Below, in pieces: positions 20,121 to 28,864 of a stretch of 30,761 nucleotides of DNA (positions are counted from its first letter, which is position 1; each line of letters begins with the position of its first letter). Below the pieces are notes generated by a model, which saw nothing but the letters and a program-made list of their open reading frames with translations, was not told the origin of the DNA and did not search any database. This DNA is from a virus: positions 1 to 30,761 of the IMG/VR virus record IMGVR_UViG_3300030110_002484; one strand, 5' to 3'. Position numbers and translations under genes: made by a program.

Positions 20121-20161
20121 ATTAATAAAATAAAAGGCCGAGGCCGAAGCCCCGGTCTTTT
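20121..20161 (-). terminator. Intrinsic terminator after the major capsid gene, C(UUCG)G loop
   Basis: On the coding strand 20161-20149 pairs with 20144-20132 as a 13-bp stem with one A-C mismatch and one G-U pair. The loop is UUCG closed by C-G. The 3' arm ends in UUUU and continues into an AUUUUAUU tract. It begins 10 bases after the capsid stop, in a genome region otherwise almost free of GC-rich stems. This is a typical strong rho-independent terminator and probably limits transcription beyond the capsid gene. Confidence 0.85.
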
Positions 20162-20170
20162 AAAAAGTGT

Positions 20171-21682
20171 TTATTTTAATAACATAAAGTTATTAGCACC
20201 TTGAGTAATTAAACATCTTTCTGATAAGAAGTGTAATTGCATTGCATCTAAAGCAGATGTAGCAGCACCAACCGAACCAGTAACCCAAGTCTTCATTCTT
20301 CTGTCATCAGTTTGAGAAGCTCTATATCTTACATGTAAGAAAGGACGTCTCATACTAGCGCCAACATTTTGGTCATAAACAGTAGAAGTACCAGCAGGTA
20401 TCATAACTCCTCTAAGTGCGTTAGCACCAGCAGTTAAGTTAATACCACCTCTAGTAGCTTTGTCATTTAAGTATCTAAAGTCAGACTTATAGAAGTCATA
20501 AGAACCTCTTCGGAAACCTGAGAAACCTAAGTTAAGCGCCATATCTTCAGAGTTGTTAAATACTCCGTAAGAAGTACCACCAGCTCCATAAGAGTTCATT
20601 GAAGCTAACATATCATCAATAGCTAAACTAGTTGATCTGTTAACAAACATCATGTACTCTTCAATTGCACCTTGCTTATCAAACTCAGCTAATATAGCGT
20701 CAAACTCAGCTAAATCAGTTGCCGCGTTAACACCAGTAACACCAGTAGTGATATTACCTCTAGTTTCAATAGCAGAGAATAAACCTTCAGTACCCGTGTT
20801 TTTAGTAGTATCATTGGCAGTAACGTTACCGTCGCTCATAACACCAGCTTCTTCAGTAAGGTCATTACCAGCTCCACCTTTTTCAGCTTCTAACATTGCC
20901 ATTTCAATGTAGTCAGTGAAACGAGATCTAGTGTCAGCTTCAGCTTTTAAATACCATAAGTATCCAGAAGCACCTCCTTCAGAAGAAACTTCAACCCAAC
21001 CAATTCTAGAAGCGTCAGAACCTGATACCTCGTAGTAATCTTTCATTATGATTGGCTTGTTGTTAAATGATTTGAAAGAAGGTTCGTTAGCTCCTCTTCC
21101 ATCAGCTGTACCTGTACCAGCAGCTGTAAAGTACTTTGAAGCTTTTGGAAACTCAGAACCATAAACTAATACAGTTGTTGCGCTACCAGAAGTTGTACCT
21201 GATAAAGCTGCAGCACCATATACAGCTACATCAATTCTATCAGTTGCTACTGTTACTACTAAACCTTTTTTAACACCGTTAGTAGGATCAGAAATAATAA
21301 CAGTATCATTAACTCTTATACCGTGATTACCAGACGCTACGTCAGTGTTACCATCAATATCAGAAATAATATCTATTTGAGACGTTGAATCAGCACCACC
21401 AGCAGTAGAGTGAACGTGTCCTAAATAAGATAAGTGTAAACGACCTTGCTCAGACCAAACAACTTGGTCAGCAGTCATCGCTTCTTCAGCTCCAACTTGT
21501 GATAAGAAACCTGAAATAGTCCTAGGACCAAACACTTCAGCTTCTCTCTCCATTAGATCTGGTACATATTGTTGCGCCCATCCAGCTCCCGCTGTTGACG
21601 CTAAATCTAGATAGTTGTTTTGTAGTGTTTGCTTTATTGGAGCGGGTACACTATTTAAACTACCTCCTGCAGTAATTGCCAT
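20171..21682 (-). CDS. Major capsid protein, 503 aa
   Basis: It lies directly after portal and scaffold-candidate genes and before connector genes, is about the length of crAss-like capsid proteins, and is followed by a strong terminator, as expected for the most abundant virion protein. The N-terminal region (NNYLDLASTAGAGWAQQYVP, about 23-42, then REAEVFGPRTISGFL) and the C-terminal region rich in Arg, Gly and aromatics suit an HK97-fold shell protein, but the fold itself cannot be seen from sequence. Residues about 100-190 form a Thr/Val/Gly-rich beta segment that could be a surface insertion. The leader is A/T-only with no Shine-Dalgarno, even for this presumably very highly expressed gene. 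Confidence 0.85.
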   Translation of the reverse strand: MAITAGGSLNSVPAPIKQTLQNNYLDLASTAGAGWAQQYVPDLMEREAEVFGPRTISGFLSQVGAEEAMTADQVVWSEQGRLHLSYLGHVHSTAGGADSTSQIDIISDIDGNTDVASGNHGIRVNDTVIISDPTNGVKKGLVVTVATDRIDVAVYGAAALSGTTSGSATTVLVYGSEFPKASKYFTAAGTGTADGRGANEPSFKSFNNKPIIMKDYYEVSGSDASRIGWVEVSSEGGASGYLWYLKAEADTRSRFTDYIEMAMLEAEKGGAGNDLTEEAGVMSDGNVTANDTTKNTGTEGLFSAIETRGNITTGVTGVNAATDLAEFDAILAEFDKQGAIEEYMMFVNRSTSLAIDDMLASMNSYGAGGTSYGVFNNSEDMALNLGFSGFRRGSYDFYKSDFRYLNDKATRGGINLTAGANALRGVMIPAGTSTVYDQNVGASMRRPFLHVRYRASQTDDRRMKTWVTGSVGAATSALDAMQLHFLSERCLITQGANNFMLLK

Positions 21683-21701
21683 AATTTTAAATTTTTAATT
21701 G

Positions 21702-22877
21702 TTATTTATTGTTTTTAATTTTAAACTTAAAATCAGAAGAATTATCACCTAATACTTTTACTTTTATACCATCTGCAGATATTTGTCCATGAGCTTGTCT
21801 TGGATTCATATTAACATTTTTAGCTTTAGCAACGCTGTCTTTCATAGCATCAGCTTTACCTTGTTCATAAAAGTGTTTTGCAATAGCATCAGCATTCATT
21901 GCTGTGTATAAAGATTTATGATAACCCGCTGCATCTGACATTTCATTATTTTCATTCAAAAACTTTTTGACAAAATTATTAATATCGCTTTGAGCTTCTT
22001 TAACCTCATTAGCATTGTTTACATTAAACCTGTATTTTTTATCACCGACATTGTATTCAAAACCTTTGAACTTATCGTTAAAAACATTACTTGTTTTATT
22101 TAAAAAAGTACGCGTTTGTTTTTCTGCTATTTTTTGATTTGCTTCTGATTCTTTGTTGTATCTATTAAAGAAATCCATAGCTTTTTGTTGTTCAGGCGTA
22201 AGCTTTGAACCAGCTTTAATTTCTTCATAGTATCTGGATTTTTGCCCTTCCAGGTGGGCTCTAGCGCTGGCAACTTGCTCTTTTAACGCTAATTTTTTTC
22301 TTCGTATATCTTTATCTTCATCAGCTTCTTCATCATAAGAAAACGAATCTTCCATAAGGAAGTTAATTTCTTCTGTGTTTAAATGAGGCTTTGTTTGCCT
22401 ATAATATTCATATAATAAATCTTGATTGTCTAATTTACTATAATCTTGATTAAGCTTAACATAATCATTTAAATCACCACCAGTTTCTTCTATAAAATCC
22501 ATTAACTTTTGAATATTTTCTGGTAATGGTTTACCGGTTGCTTCTGCTTCAGCTACAGCTTCTTCAATTTTTTCTTCTACTTCAGCAACGGCTTCTTCAG
22601 TAGAATCTTCAGTAATTTCTTCTAATACTGGGGTTTCTTGTGTTTCTGCTTCCGGTTGTACTTCTTCTTGTTTTTCTGTGGACTCGGTGTTTTCAGACTT
22701 TGCAACCACTCCGCTGTCGTCAGCGTTATCTTCTTTAGTTTCATTTTCTTCTGGTTTTACTGGTTTATCTAAATTTACTTTTACAATGTTTTCTTCTTCT
22801 TGAGTATTTTTAATCTCAACTTTAGTAACATTATCTTGTGTAGTTTCTTCAACTACGTTTTCTTTGTTTTCTTCCAT
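21702..22877 (-). CDS. Probable capsid scaffolding protein, 391 aa
   Basis: The first 125 residues are extremely Glu/Asp-rich and low in complexity; the rest is mainly charged helix with a short, more basic C-terminus. This shape (acidic and helical, without hydrophobic core segments) is typical of phage scaffolding proteins, which shape the procapsid and then leave or are degraded. The position between portal and major capsid genes is the classic scaffold site. No protease motif is visible in it. If it is cleaved during maturation, the enzyme might be one of the HExxH proteins in the window, which is speculative. Its A/T leader closely resembles that of the 278-aa gene. Confidence 0.7.
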   Translation of the reverse strand: MEENKENVVEETTQDNVTKVEIKNTQEEENIVKVNLDKPVKPEENETKEDNADDSGVVAKSENTESTEKQEEVQPEAETQETPVLEEITEDSTEEAVAEVEEKIEEAVAEAEATGKPLPENIQKLMDFIEETGGDLNDYVKLNQDYSKLDNQDLLYEYYRQTKPHLNTEEINFLMEDSFSYDEEADEDKDIRRKKLALKEQVASARAHLEGQKSRYYEEIKAGSKLTPEQQKAMDFFNRYNKESEANQKIAEKQTRTFLNKTSNVFNDKFKGFEYNVGDKKYRFNVNNANEVKEAQSDINNFVKKFLNENNEMSDAAGYHKSLYTAMNADAIAKHFYEQGKADAMKDSVAKAKNVNMNPRQAHGQISADGIKVKVLGDNSSDFKFKIKNNK

Positions 22878-22905
22878 AATATAATATAATAATAATTAAT
22901 AAATT

Positions 22906-25323
22906 TTAACTAGGCTCAAATTTTCCAAGTCCAAAGTCACCACCTAATATATCATTACCTGAAGACTCAAAGTTTTTAGGTGGTTTTTTATTATTTCTTT
23001 GATCTATAAGTTGACTTTGTTGAGAAGCTTGCATTCTAGTTCTTTCATCTTTTCTATCTTCTTTCATTGTTTCTTTCATATCAATACTCTGCATGTTCAT
23101 TTGCTGTAGCTGTTGATTAATTTCAAACTCAAATTGCATTAATTTCATTTTATGCTGAACTTCTAGCTCCATTTGTTGATTTTTTATTTGAGCTTTCATT
23201 TGTTCTAATTGAGCTTGCATTTGTGTGTTAGCTTGATTTTTTTGTACCTCAGCTTGAGCAGCTACTTGTTGTGTTTGTGCGTTAGCTTGAGCCTGTGCTT
23301 GTATATTTTGTTGTTGCACCATTCTGTCGTTAGCCATTTTCTTTTTTCTTCTAATCTTTAAAACTTGATTAGCTAATTTTACGTTTCTTATTTCTCTAAC
23401 ATCTATAGCGTCTTCTAAATCTATAGTTTTTTGCTGCAATGCCATTTGTATATTGTTTTCAAGCATTAACTTTTCTTCTTCATCAGGCTGTAATTCTAAA
23501 AATATACCAAAGTCATATAAATGTAAACTAGAAAGCTCTTCAAGAGTTGCTAAATTATGACCGCCTATAGCTTGCATAAAAGCGTCTCTTGATGGAGAAT
23601 ATTCTAATATATCTGATATTCTAAGAGAAAGAGCTTCGCAAGTTTCTACAGTTAAAAATAAACCCGCCTGTAATATATGTCTTGTTGCTGTATTTGAATT
23701 TGCTGCCGCTAATTTTTGTACACCTACTAAAGCGTTTTTATCTGGTATGCTACCATCTCTAGCTTCATTAAGCCCCGTTACATCTCTTATCATTTGTAGA
23801 TAATAATTGTAATTACCTATAAGAGCCTGCATTTTATTACCACCACTACCAGATGTAATTTCTTGAATAGGTACTTTACCTGGATTCATATCACCCTCAG
23901 AAGTAAACGATCTACCAATTACAGATCCAGTTTGAAAGAACATGTTTAAAGCTTCTTGTGGATTATAGTTAGTTCCATTACCTAAGTCTATTTCAGCTAA
24001 ACCATCAGCGTCTAAATAAACACCGTCTGGTACCATACGCGCCATCACTTGTTGTATTTTTAAATGTGTTAACTGTATCATATCTGCAAAACCAGTAATA
24101 CGTTTTACTAATGAATCAATTTTATTATCATATATTCTAGGCGCAACTATATTATAATTCATTTTAACTTTAGTATAATCGCTTTTTGGTCTTAGCATGT
24201 TTTTAGCCATTTCCCATTTAAGCAATTTTTTAGTACCTAAAATTAAAGCGCCATCATATAAAACTTCTATTGATCTTAATAATCTTGAATAACCACCTTC
24301 TTTGTTTTCAGGTGGATCAAAAGTGTCGTCTTTAGGTATTATTTTATCAGCGCCAGTACCAGTTTCTTTTATTTTGTAAACCTCGTTCATGTAAGTCTTA
24401 TAGTTAAAGTATAAAACTTGTACTGTATTAACATCTTCTTTATCTACAGAATATCTTGTATTATAATTATTTCTATTATAATTTTTATTTTTCATTATAT
24501 CTTCAAGATCTTCTCCTGTTAAATGAGGAAACTGTTTTGCTAATTCATTTACAGGTATAGACTTTACTTCACCAACATAATATATATCTTCAAAATAAGG
24601 TGAGTCAGTATAAGAGTAAACTAAGTTAGCTGGATCAACATAGTCTACAACTACACCTTCAGAAGTTGTAAAACTAGTTTTAACAGCACCAATACCAAGT
24701 ACTGTTAAATCATAATAAAATCTTTTCTTTATTAAATCATACTTATTTCCTTCTAACAAAGTGTTTATAGCTTGCTCTTCTGCTATTTCTGAAGCTTGTT
24801 TATATGTAAGCTGCATATGAAGCCCTAACTCTTCTACAGAATCAGGTAATTTTTCTTCTTCATGAGCAGATAATTTTATACCAAAAGCTTGTTTAGAAAA
24901 TTCATTTAATTCTTTTGTACGCATATCTCTTAACATAGACTCCATATATGCTGTACGTTTACTAACGCCATATGGATCCTGAGAAAAAGCTTTTATATCA
25001 TACATTTTTTCTGACATACCATTTACAACTATATCTACAAACTTAGATATAATAGGCACTGGCTTCCAGTCTAAATTTAAATAGGACAAATCACCGTTTA
25101 TAGATAACTCATCCTTATACTTTTGTATTGATTGTTCGCCTCTAGCATACAACCTTAATTTATGAAAATCTTTTAAATTGCTTCTATATCTATTAGTACT
25201 TCTATCTTCATGAAACCATTCTGCTTCTATAGCTTTAGCTACTTTTAAACCATAATCGTAACTAAGCTTTTCAGCATCGCTCACGGTTTGGCTTGGAAAA
25301 TAACGTTTACTAGAATATGCCAT
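22906..25323 (-). CDS. Portal protein, 805 aa
   Basis: It sits directly downstream of the large terminase gene, with 1 base between them, and matches the length of crAss-like portals, which are larger than most. The segment LDWKPVPIISKFVDIVVNGM (84-103) is the characteristic entry helix region of portals. The middle has the expected stem, wing and clip-like mixture of helix and Lys/Asp/aromatic-rich sections. From about 663 to 770 the protein is extremely Gln/Met-rich and helical, a probable long C-terminal barrel or coiled coil reaching into the capsid. Known role: twelve copies form the DNA entry and exit channel and bind the terminase. The identification is strong; the function of the Gln-rich barrel is inferred. 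Confidence 0.85.
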   Translation of the reverse strand: MAYSSKRYFPSQTVSDAEKLSYDYGLKVAKAIEAEWFHEDRSTNRYRSNLKDFHKLRLYARGEQSIQKYKDELSINGDLSYLNLDWKPVPIISKFVDIVVNGMSEKMYDIKAFSQDPYGVSKRTAYMESMLRDMRTKELNEFSKQAFGIKLSAHEEEKLPDSVEELGLHMQLTYKQASEIAEEQAINTLLEGNKYDLIKKRFYYDLTVLGIGAVKTSFTTSEGVVVDYVDPANLVYSYTDSPYFEDIYYVGEVKSIPVNELAKQFPHLTGEDLEDIMKNKNYNRNNYNTRYSVDKEDVNTVQVLYFNYKTYMNEVYKIKETGTGADKIIPKDDTFDPPENKEGGYSRLLRSIEVLYDGALILGTKKLLKWEMAKNMLRPKSDYTKVKMNYNIVAPRIYDNKIDSLVKRITGFADMIQLTHLKIQQVMARMVPDGVYLDADGLAEIDLGNGTNYNPQEALNMFFQTGSVIGRSFTSEGDMNPGKVPIQEITSGSGGNKMQALIGNYNYYLQMIRDVTGLNEARDGSIPDKNALVGVQKLAAANSNTATRHILQAGLFLTVETCEALSLRISDILEYSPSRDAFMQAIGGHNLATLEELSSLHLYDFGIFLELQPDEEEKLMLENNIQMALQQKTIDLEDAIDVREIRNVKLANQVLKIRRKKKMANDRMVQQQNIQAQAQANAQTQQVAAQAEVQKNQANTQMQAQLEQMKAQIKNQQMELEVQHKMKLMQFEFEINQQLQQMNMQSIDMKETMKEDRKDERTRMQASQQSQLIDQRNNKKPPKNFESSGNDILGGDFGLGKFEPS

Positions 25324-25324
25324 A

Positions 25325-27538
25325 TTATTTTATTATTTGTGAATTAGTTCCAGTATTACTATACTTGGAAATATTTATGTTTAATTTTGGTTTTTCAACC
25401 TTAACGTTTGGAGCGTATAAATGTCTATTATTTGCCATTATAGCTAAGCCGCTGCTTATAGACGCATCAAACTTTGTTCTTTTATTTATGTCAAACTTAG
25501 CCCAATCATTTAATAGCTCATTAAAATATAAATCTCCAAAACTACCATCTTGCTTCATGCCTACATGATTTTGTATATACATTTCAATAGCTGCTGCGTG
25601 AGCTTGTTTTATATCTTCACTAGAGTTTGGTATACCACCTACTTCTTTTTCTGCTGTTGATAGTTTATTCCAAACTTTATCAGGTCTATTCATACTAAAA
25701 CCTCTATAACCTCTTCTTCTTAAATAATATAAAAGTCGAGGCTTGTTGTTCTCTGCAAGTATTGGCATGCCATAAAAAACTAAAGCCATTAACACATCTT
25801 CAAAGAATATTTCAGCTGTAGGTGGTCTCGACAAGTATTCTAAAAAAAAGCTATTCGCAGGAGCGTCCTCCATACTAAACCTGGTTAAGCCGTGTAATGC
25901 TCCTTTAGAACCTTTACCATCTACAGTCCCTGATATATCATAAGAGTCACAACCAAATGCTCCCATGTGTTCATTACCAGGATATTTTATACCGTTTTTA
26001 AGTACCACTCTATTTTGTAATTGCTGAGGTGGAACCCAGCTAAGTTTAAATCTACCTTTTGGATCAGGGTAATAAATAACTTGTGTATCTTTTACTCCAT
26101 TAACCCACTGAAAATTTCCAGTAGTAACGCCTAACGTTCTAGACATTTCTTCGTTGTAATCAATTTGTTCGTATAATTTAACTAAGTTAAATATACTATT
26201 TTTTGTTTCATCTCTAAATGCGTGTTCTTCAGTTCTTGGAAACTGTCTGTAAAACTCATTTAAAGCATCTTGATCACCTTTTAAACCTTCTGCTTCGTTC
26301 TGCCAGTGATCTATTACACCTATATCTATTAGTTCACCATCTGGGGCAAACACGTCGATGTCAGGAGTAACGAATACTGGAACTCCGTACTCATCAATAA
26401 ATCCTTCGTAGTTCCATTCCATTGGGATAAACAAAGAATATAAACCAGATTTTGTCTGACCATTTCTATTTCGCTTAGTGACATCTGATGCATTGTATAA
26501 TTTTTTAAAATTTTCTCCACCTTTATCTAATGAATTTGAGGTTGAACCCATCATGCACTTACCTATAATCCTACTACCTAATCGTAAACATGTTTTTGTT
26601 ACCCTCCAGTTATTTAATATATTATCAGGTCTTTCCCATTTACCACTTTCATCATGTACTAATAATGCTAACTTTTCACCGTCATAACTATTATCACCTG
26701 TATTTTTCCAGTCAATAGTAGTATCTAATCCTTGTATATCTTCTAGTTGTTCGTTAGCTGTAATTTTTTTACGTGTAAATTTGCTAGCTGGTACTCTATA
26801 CGCAAGCTCTGATTTTGGCCTGTCCATACCATCTTGTATTGGTTTAAAGAAAAACGGGTAGTTAATACTAATAGGTACTACTTTATCTGTAAACATTTTT
26901 TTAGCATCAGCACCTGTTTTAGATAGTATACCATATCTACTATCACTTGAAATAGTAGCTAAATTAACTGTTTCAGCGCTACTCATAAAAGAAAAACCAC
27001 TACGACGGTTTTTAAGGTAACACATGCCGTAACATCTTTTATCTGCTTTACAAGCTTCCCAAAATATATAAAATAATCTATTTGCTTCTCTAAAGTCAGG
27101 CGCACCTACATCTATTTTACTCCATTGAAGATACATATAATGAGCACCTGTTATATAGGTTGGTTCACCATTATTTGTAAACCAAAACCCTTCATCTCTT
27201 CGTTTAAACTCTTCGTCTATATAATCAAACCATTTTTCTTTTTGATCTTCAGGATAAGCTCTCCAATCAAATATATTTTTTAATCTACCTAATTCTTTTG
27301 GGTACTCTATTTTTTGCCACTTGCCTTTGGCGTTGGTGTGCACGTGCACTGGTTCCATTGGCAAAGCAATGCGCAACCCTTGTATTTCAAGTATCTTCCC
27401 AATTCTACCAGTTTTTGATATAATAACGATATCGTTTTCTTTATTGTATCCATATTTCCATTTTTTAGATTTGTTAAGCCGACTAATAGTCGTGCGTTTA
27501 ATAGGTTCTATTATTTTAACTAAACTTTGCTCGTACAT
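25325..27538 (-). CDS. terL: Terminase large subunit, 737 aa
   Basis: The DNA-packaging motor: ATPase plus headful nuclease. Seen: an unusual Walker A-like loop LKNRRSGFSF (175-184), a Walker B ALLVHDE (291-297, D296/E297), a coupling-type GSTSNS (331-336), and a nuclease-like acidic centre with GCDSYD (529-534) and E580/D581. The N-terminal block YITGAHYMYLQW (128-139) is one I recall as typical of crAss-like and marine metagenomic terminases. The start codon overlaps the preceding stop (TAATG at 27540-27536), implying translational coupling with the small upstream gene. It is about 100-150 residues longer than many terminases because of an N-terminal extension of about 90 residues. Confidence 0.9.
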   Translation of the reverse strand: MYEQSLVKIIEPIKRTTISRLNKSKKWKYGYNKENDIVIISKTGRIGKILEIQGLRIALPMEPVHVHTNAKGKWQKIEYPKELGRLKNIFDWRAYPEDQKEKWFDYIDEEFKRRDEGFWFTNNGEPTYITGAHYMYLQWSKIDVGAPDFREANRLFYIFWEACKADKRCYGMCYLKNRRSGFSFMSSAETVNLATISSDSRYGILSKTGADAKKMFTDKVVPISINYPFFFKPIQDGMDRPKSELAYRVPASKFTRKKITANEQLEDIQGLDTTIDWKNTGDNSYDGEKLALLVHDESGKWERPDNILNNWRVTKTCLRLGSRIIGKCMMGSTSNSLDKGGENFKKLYNASDVTKRNRNGQTKSGLYSLFIPMEWNYEGFIDEYGVPVFVTPDIDVFAPDGELIDIGVIDHWQNEAEGLKGDQDALNEFYRQFPRTEEHAFRDETKNSIFNLVKLYEQIDYNEEMSRTLGVTTGNFQWVNGVKDTQVIYYPDPKGRFKLSWVPPQQLQNRVVLKNGIKYPGNEHMGAFGCDSYDISGTVDGKGSKGALHGLTRFSMEDAPANSFFLEYLSRPPTAEIFFEDVLMALVFYGMPILAENNKPRLLYYLRRRGYRGFSMNRPDKVWNKLSTAEKEVGGIPNSSEDIKQAHAAAIEMYIQNHVGMKQDGSFGDLYFNELLNDWAKFDINKRTKFDASISSGLAIMANNRHLYAPNVKVEKPKLNINISKYSNTGTNSQIIK

Positions 27539-27816
27539 TACTTAGATCTGCCTTCTGCGAATCCTTTAAAGACTTTTTTCTTTGCCTCTTCAGGTGTTTT
27601 TCCCTCAAGCAGGTTCTCTTCTTCTTGGATTCTGTTAAGTATTTCAAATGCGTCAAATATAGCTAGTTTTTTAGTAGCTGCTGCGTTTTTTAATCTATCA
27701 GCTGATACATCATCTTCTGTATTTGTAATAATCTTTTCTTCTGCAACTTTAATCAGCTCATTAACCGCCTTGCGCCCAGCTAGGATTATATTCTTCTTCG
27801 TTTCCTTGATATTCAT
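27538..27816 (-). CDS. Candidate terminase small subunit, 92 aa
   Basis: A small Lys/Glu-rich helical protein ending in KGFAEGRSK, with its stop overlapping the large terminase start. This position, size and helical content fit a small terminase subunit, which recognises phage DNA, but no recognisable DNA-binding motif is certain. I chose ATG at 27816 (MNIKETKK) over the in-frame ATG pair at 27867 because the longer version would overlap the 196-aa gene by 107 bases. Even the chosen start overlaps it by 56 bases in another frame. No Shine-Dalgarno is visible at either start. Confidence 0.6.
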   Translation of the reverse strand: MNIKETKKNIILAGRKAVNELIKVAEEKIITNTEDDVSADRLKNAAATKKLAIFDAFEILNRIQEEENLLEGKTPEEAKKKVFKGFAEGRSK

Positions 27817-28351
27817 ATTTAATTGTAATAAATTTAGATAAAACTCTATATAGTCTTTCACCATCAACTATAAACTCGTATTCACTATTAGGAGTAAAAC
27901 CTACAAGTTCATTTAGCTTTACAGTACCATCAGAGTATTTAACTACACCTTGCAAAGGTTTTTCTTGTTCTATGTTAAACTTGTTTATAGCTTTTAATGG
28001 CTTTACAAAACAATAACCTTTTGGAGCTAACCACTTATTATTTCTTTTATATAAAAATATTTGATCGTGGTTTACAAAATAAGTAGACTCATCAAAATAG
28101 CTTCTACTATTTTTTTCTACACCTTTAACGTTGTGCCATCTTCTAAATACATTATGATGTAATATAACTATATCTCCAGCTTGTATATCAGTATGTCCCG
28201 CTATAGGGGTAGATATAACTTTTGCTTCTCTATTTACATATTGATGATTAAAAATTTCAGTGTTAAGTATTAACTCTGAATCTCCAACTTTTTTAGTATT
28301 GTTGTATCTATCTCCATTAGGTGTTACAACAAAGTTGTGAACACTTTTCAT
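27761..28351 (-). CDS. Conserved late protein, 196 aa; possible GroES-like co-chaperonin
   Basis: The mixed beta protein contains two segments that loosely follow the GroES pattern of a GD-I/V turn followed by strands: QAGDIVILHHN near residues 57-67, and the C-terminal part with LNELVGFTPNSEYEFIVDGE followed by LYRVLSKFITIKYE. Phage co-chaperonins such as T4 gp31 help fold the capsid protein, so a place next to terminase and capsid genes would make sense. The resemblance is weak and from pattern memory only; it could equally be an unrelated beta-rich virion factor. It starts with a TAATG overlap on the 73-aa gene and its 3' end overlaps the terminase small-subunit candidate. Confidence 0.6.
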   Translation of the reverse strand: MKSVHNFVVTPNGDRYNNTKKVGDSELILNTEIFNHQYVNREAKVISTPIAGHTDIQAGDIVILHHNVFRRWHNVKGVEKNSRSYFDESTYFVNHDQIFLYKRNNKWLAPKGYCFVKPLKAINKFNIEQEKPLQGVVKYSDGTVKLNELVGFTPNSEYEFIVDGERLYRVLSKFITIKYEYQGNEEEYNPSWAQGG

Positions 28352-28572
28352 TAGTACTCTAGATTATACTCTATAGATACTGCCATGTTTTTGTTAAAGT
28401 CTTTCCAAGGTAACACATCTTTATTTTTTTTAATATAAATAGAATATTTATCTTTTTCTTCTAATATATCACAAATAGTATGTCCACCGTAAACTTCTTG
28501 ACCAACAGCGTAGTGCATGGCATCGTTTTTGTAGTCTTTACCTACACTAATCTTTCTTATTAGCTTTGCCAT
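28351..28572 (-). CDS. Conserved small phage protein, 73 aa, unknown function
   Basis: A short basic protein with GKDYKNDAMHYAVGQEVYGG (about 11-30), a segment I recall from related marine phages but without function. It probably folds as a small beta barrel or strand-rich unit; there is no membrane segment or cysteine cluster. Its start lies 26 bases inside the 95-aa gene and its stop overlaps the next ATG by one base (TAATG), so it is probably translated by coupling with both neighbours. Confidence 0.6.
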   Translation of the reverse strand: MAKLIRKISVGKDYKNDAMHYAVGQEVYGGHTICDILEEKDKYSIYIKKNKDVLPWKDFNKNMAVSIEYNLEY

Positions 28573-28834
28573 TTTCTTTGTAGTTTATCGTTCCGTCTGT
28601 TATATTTATATCACAAGTACCGTACTCTTTTTCAAACTCTCCTTGCATTAAAGCAATACCATCTCTTAGTTTAGCTACCTGATGCATCATTTCATGCTTT
28701 CTAATCTCGTTCATACCTATTTCTAGTTGAGATTTATTTATAGCATTAACTGTATCTTGTAATTTTTTTAACTGATCGTCAGTAATTTTTTCTGCCTTTG
28801 GTTTTAAGTCTACTATTTCTTCTTTTTTTGTCAT
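28547..28834 (-). CDS. Small helical protein, 95 aa, unknown function
   Basis: Mostly charged alpha helix (about 15-70) with Lys, Glu, Gln and Met in coiled-coil-like spacing, then a polar C-terminus ending in Lys/Asp. It contains HEMMH (about 47-51), which formally fits HExxH, but this sits within a small coiled-coil protein lacking any further metal ligand, so I do not treat it as an enzyme. The gene is preceded by an A/T-only 30-base leader and overlaps the next gene by 26 bases. An assembly-chaperone or structural role is possible; nothing proves it. Confidence 0.6.
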   Translation of the reverse strand: MTKKEEIVDLKPKAEKITDDQLKKLQDTVNAINKSQLEIGMNEIRKHEMMHQVAKLRDGIALMQGEFEKEYGTCDINITDGTINYKENGKANKKD

Positions 28835-28864
28835 TTTATTTAATTTAAGTTAATTTAATTTATT

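Noticed and set aside
27816-27867. Upstream ATG pair for the small terminase candidate
   Set aside because: It would enlarge the out-of-frame overlap with the 196-aa gene to 107 bases without a ribosome site.
28679-28696. HEMMH motif in the 95-aa protein
   Set aside because: It formally fits HExxH but sits in a short charged coiled-coil helix with no further metal ligand or protease-like context; probably chance.
28835-28864. A/T palindrome-like leader (ttaatttaagttaattt type) before the 95-aa gene
   Set aside because: Short, all-A/T and expected by chance in such AT-rich DNA; no operator or terminator can be supported.
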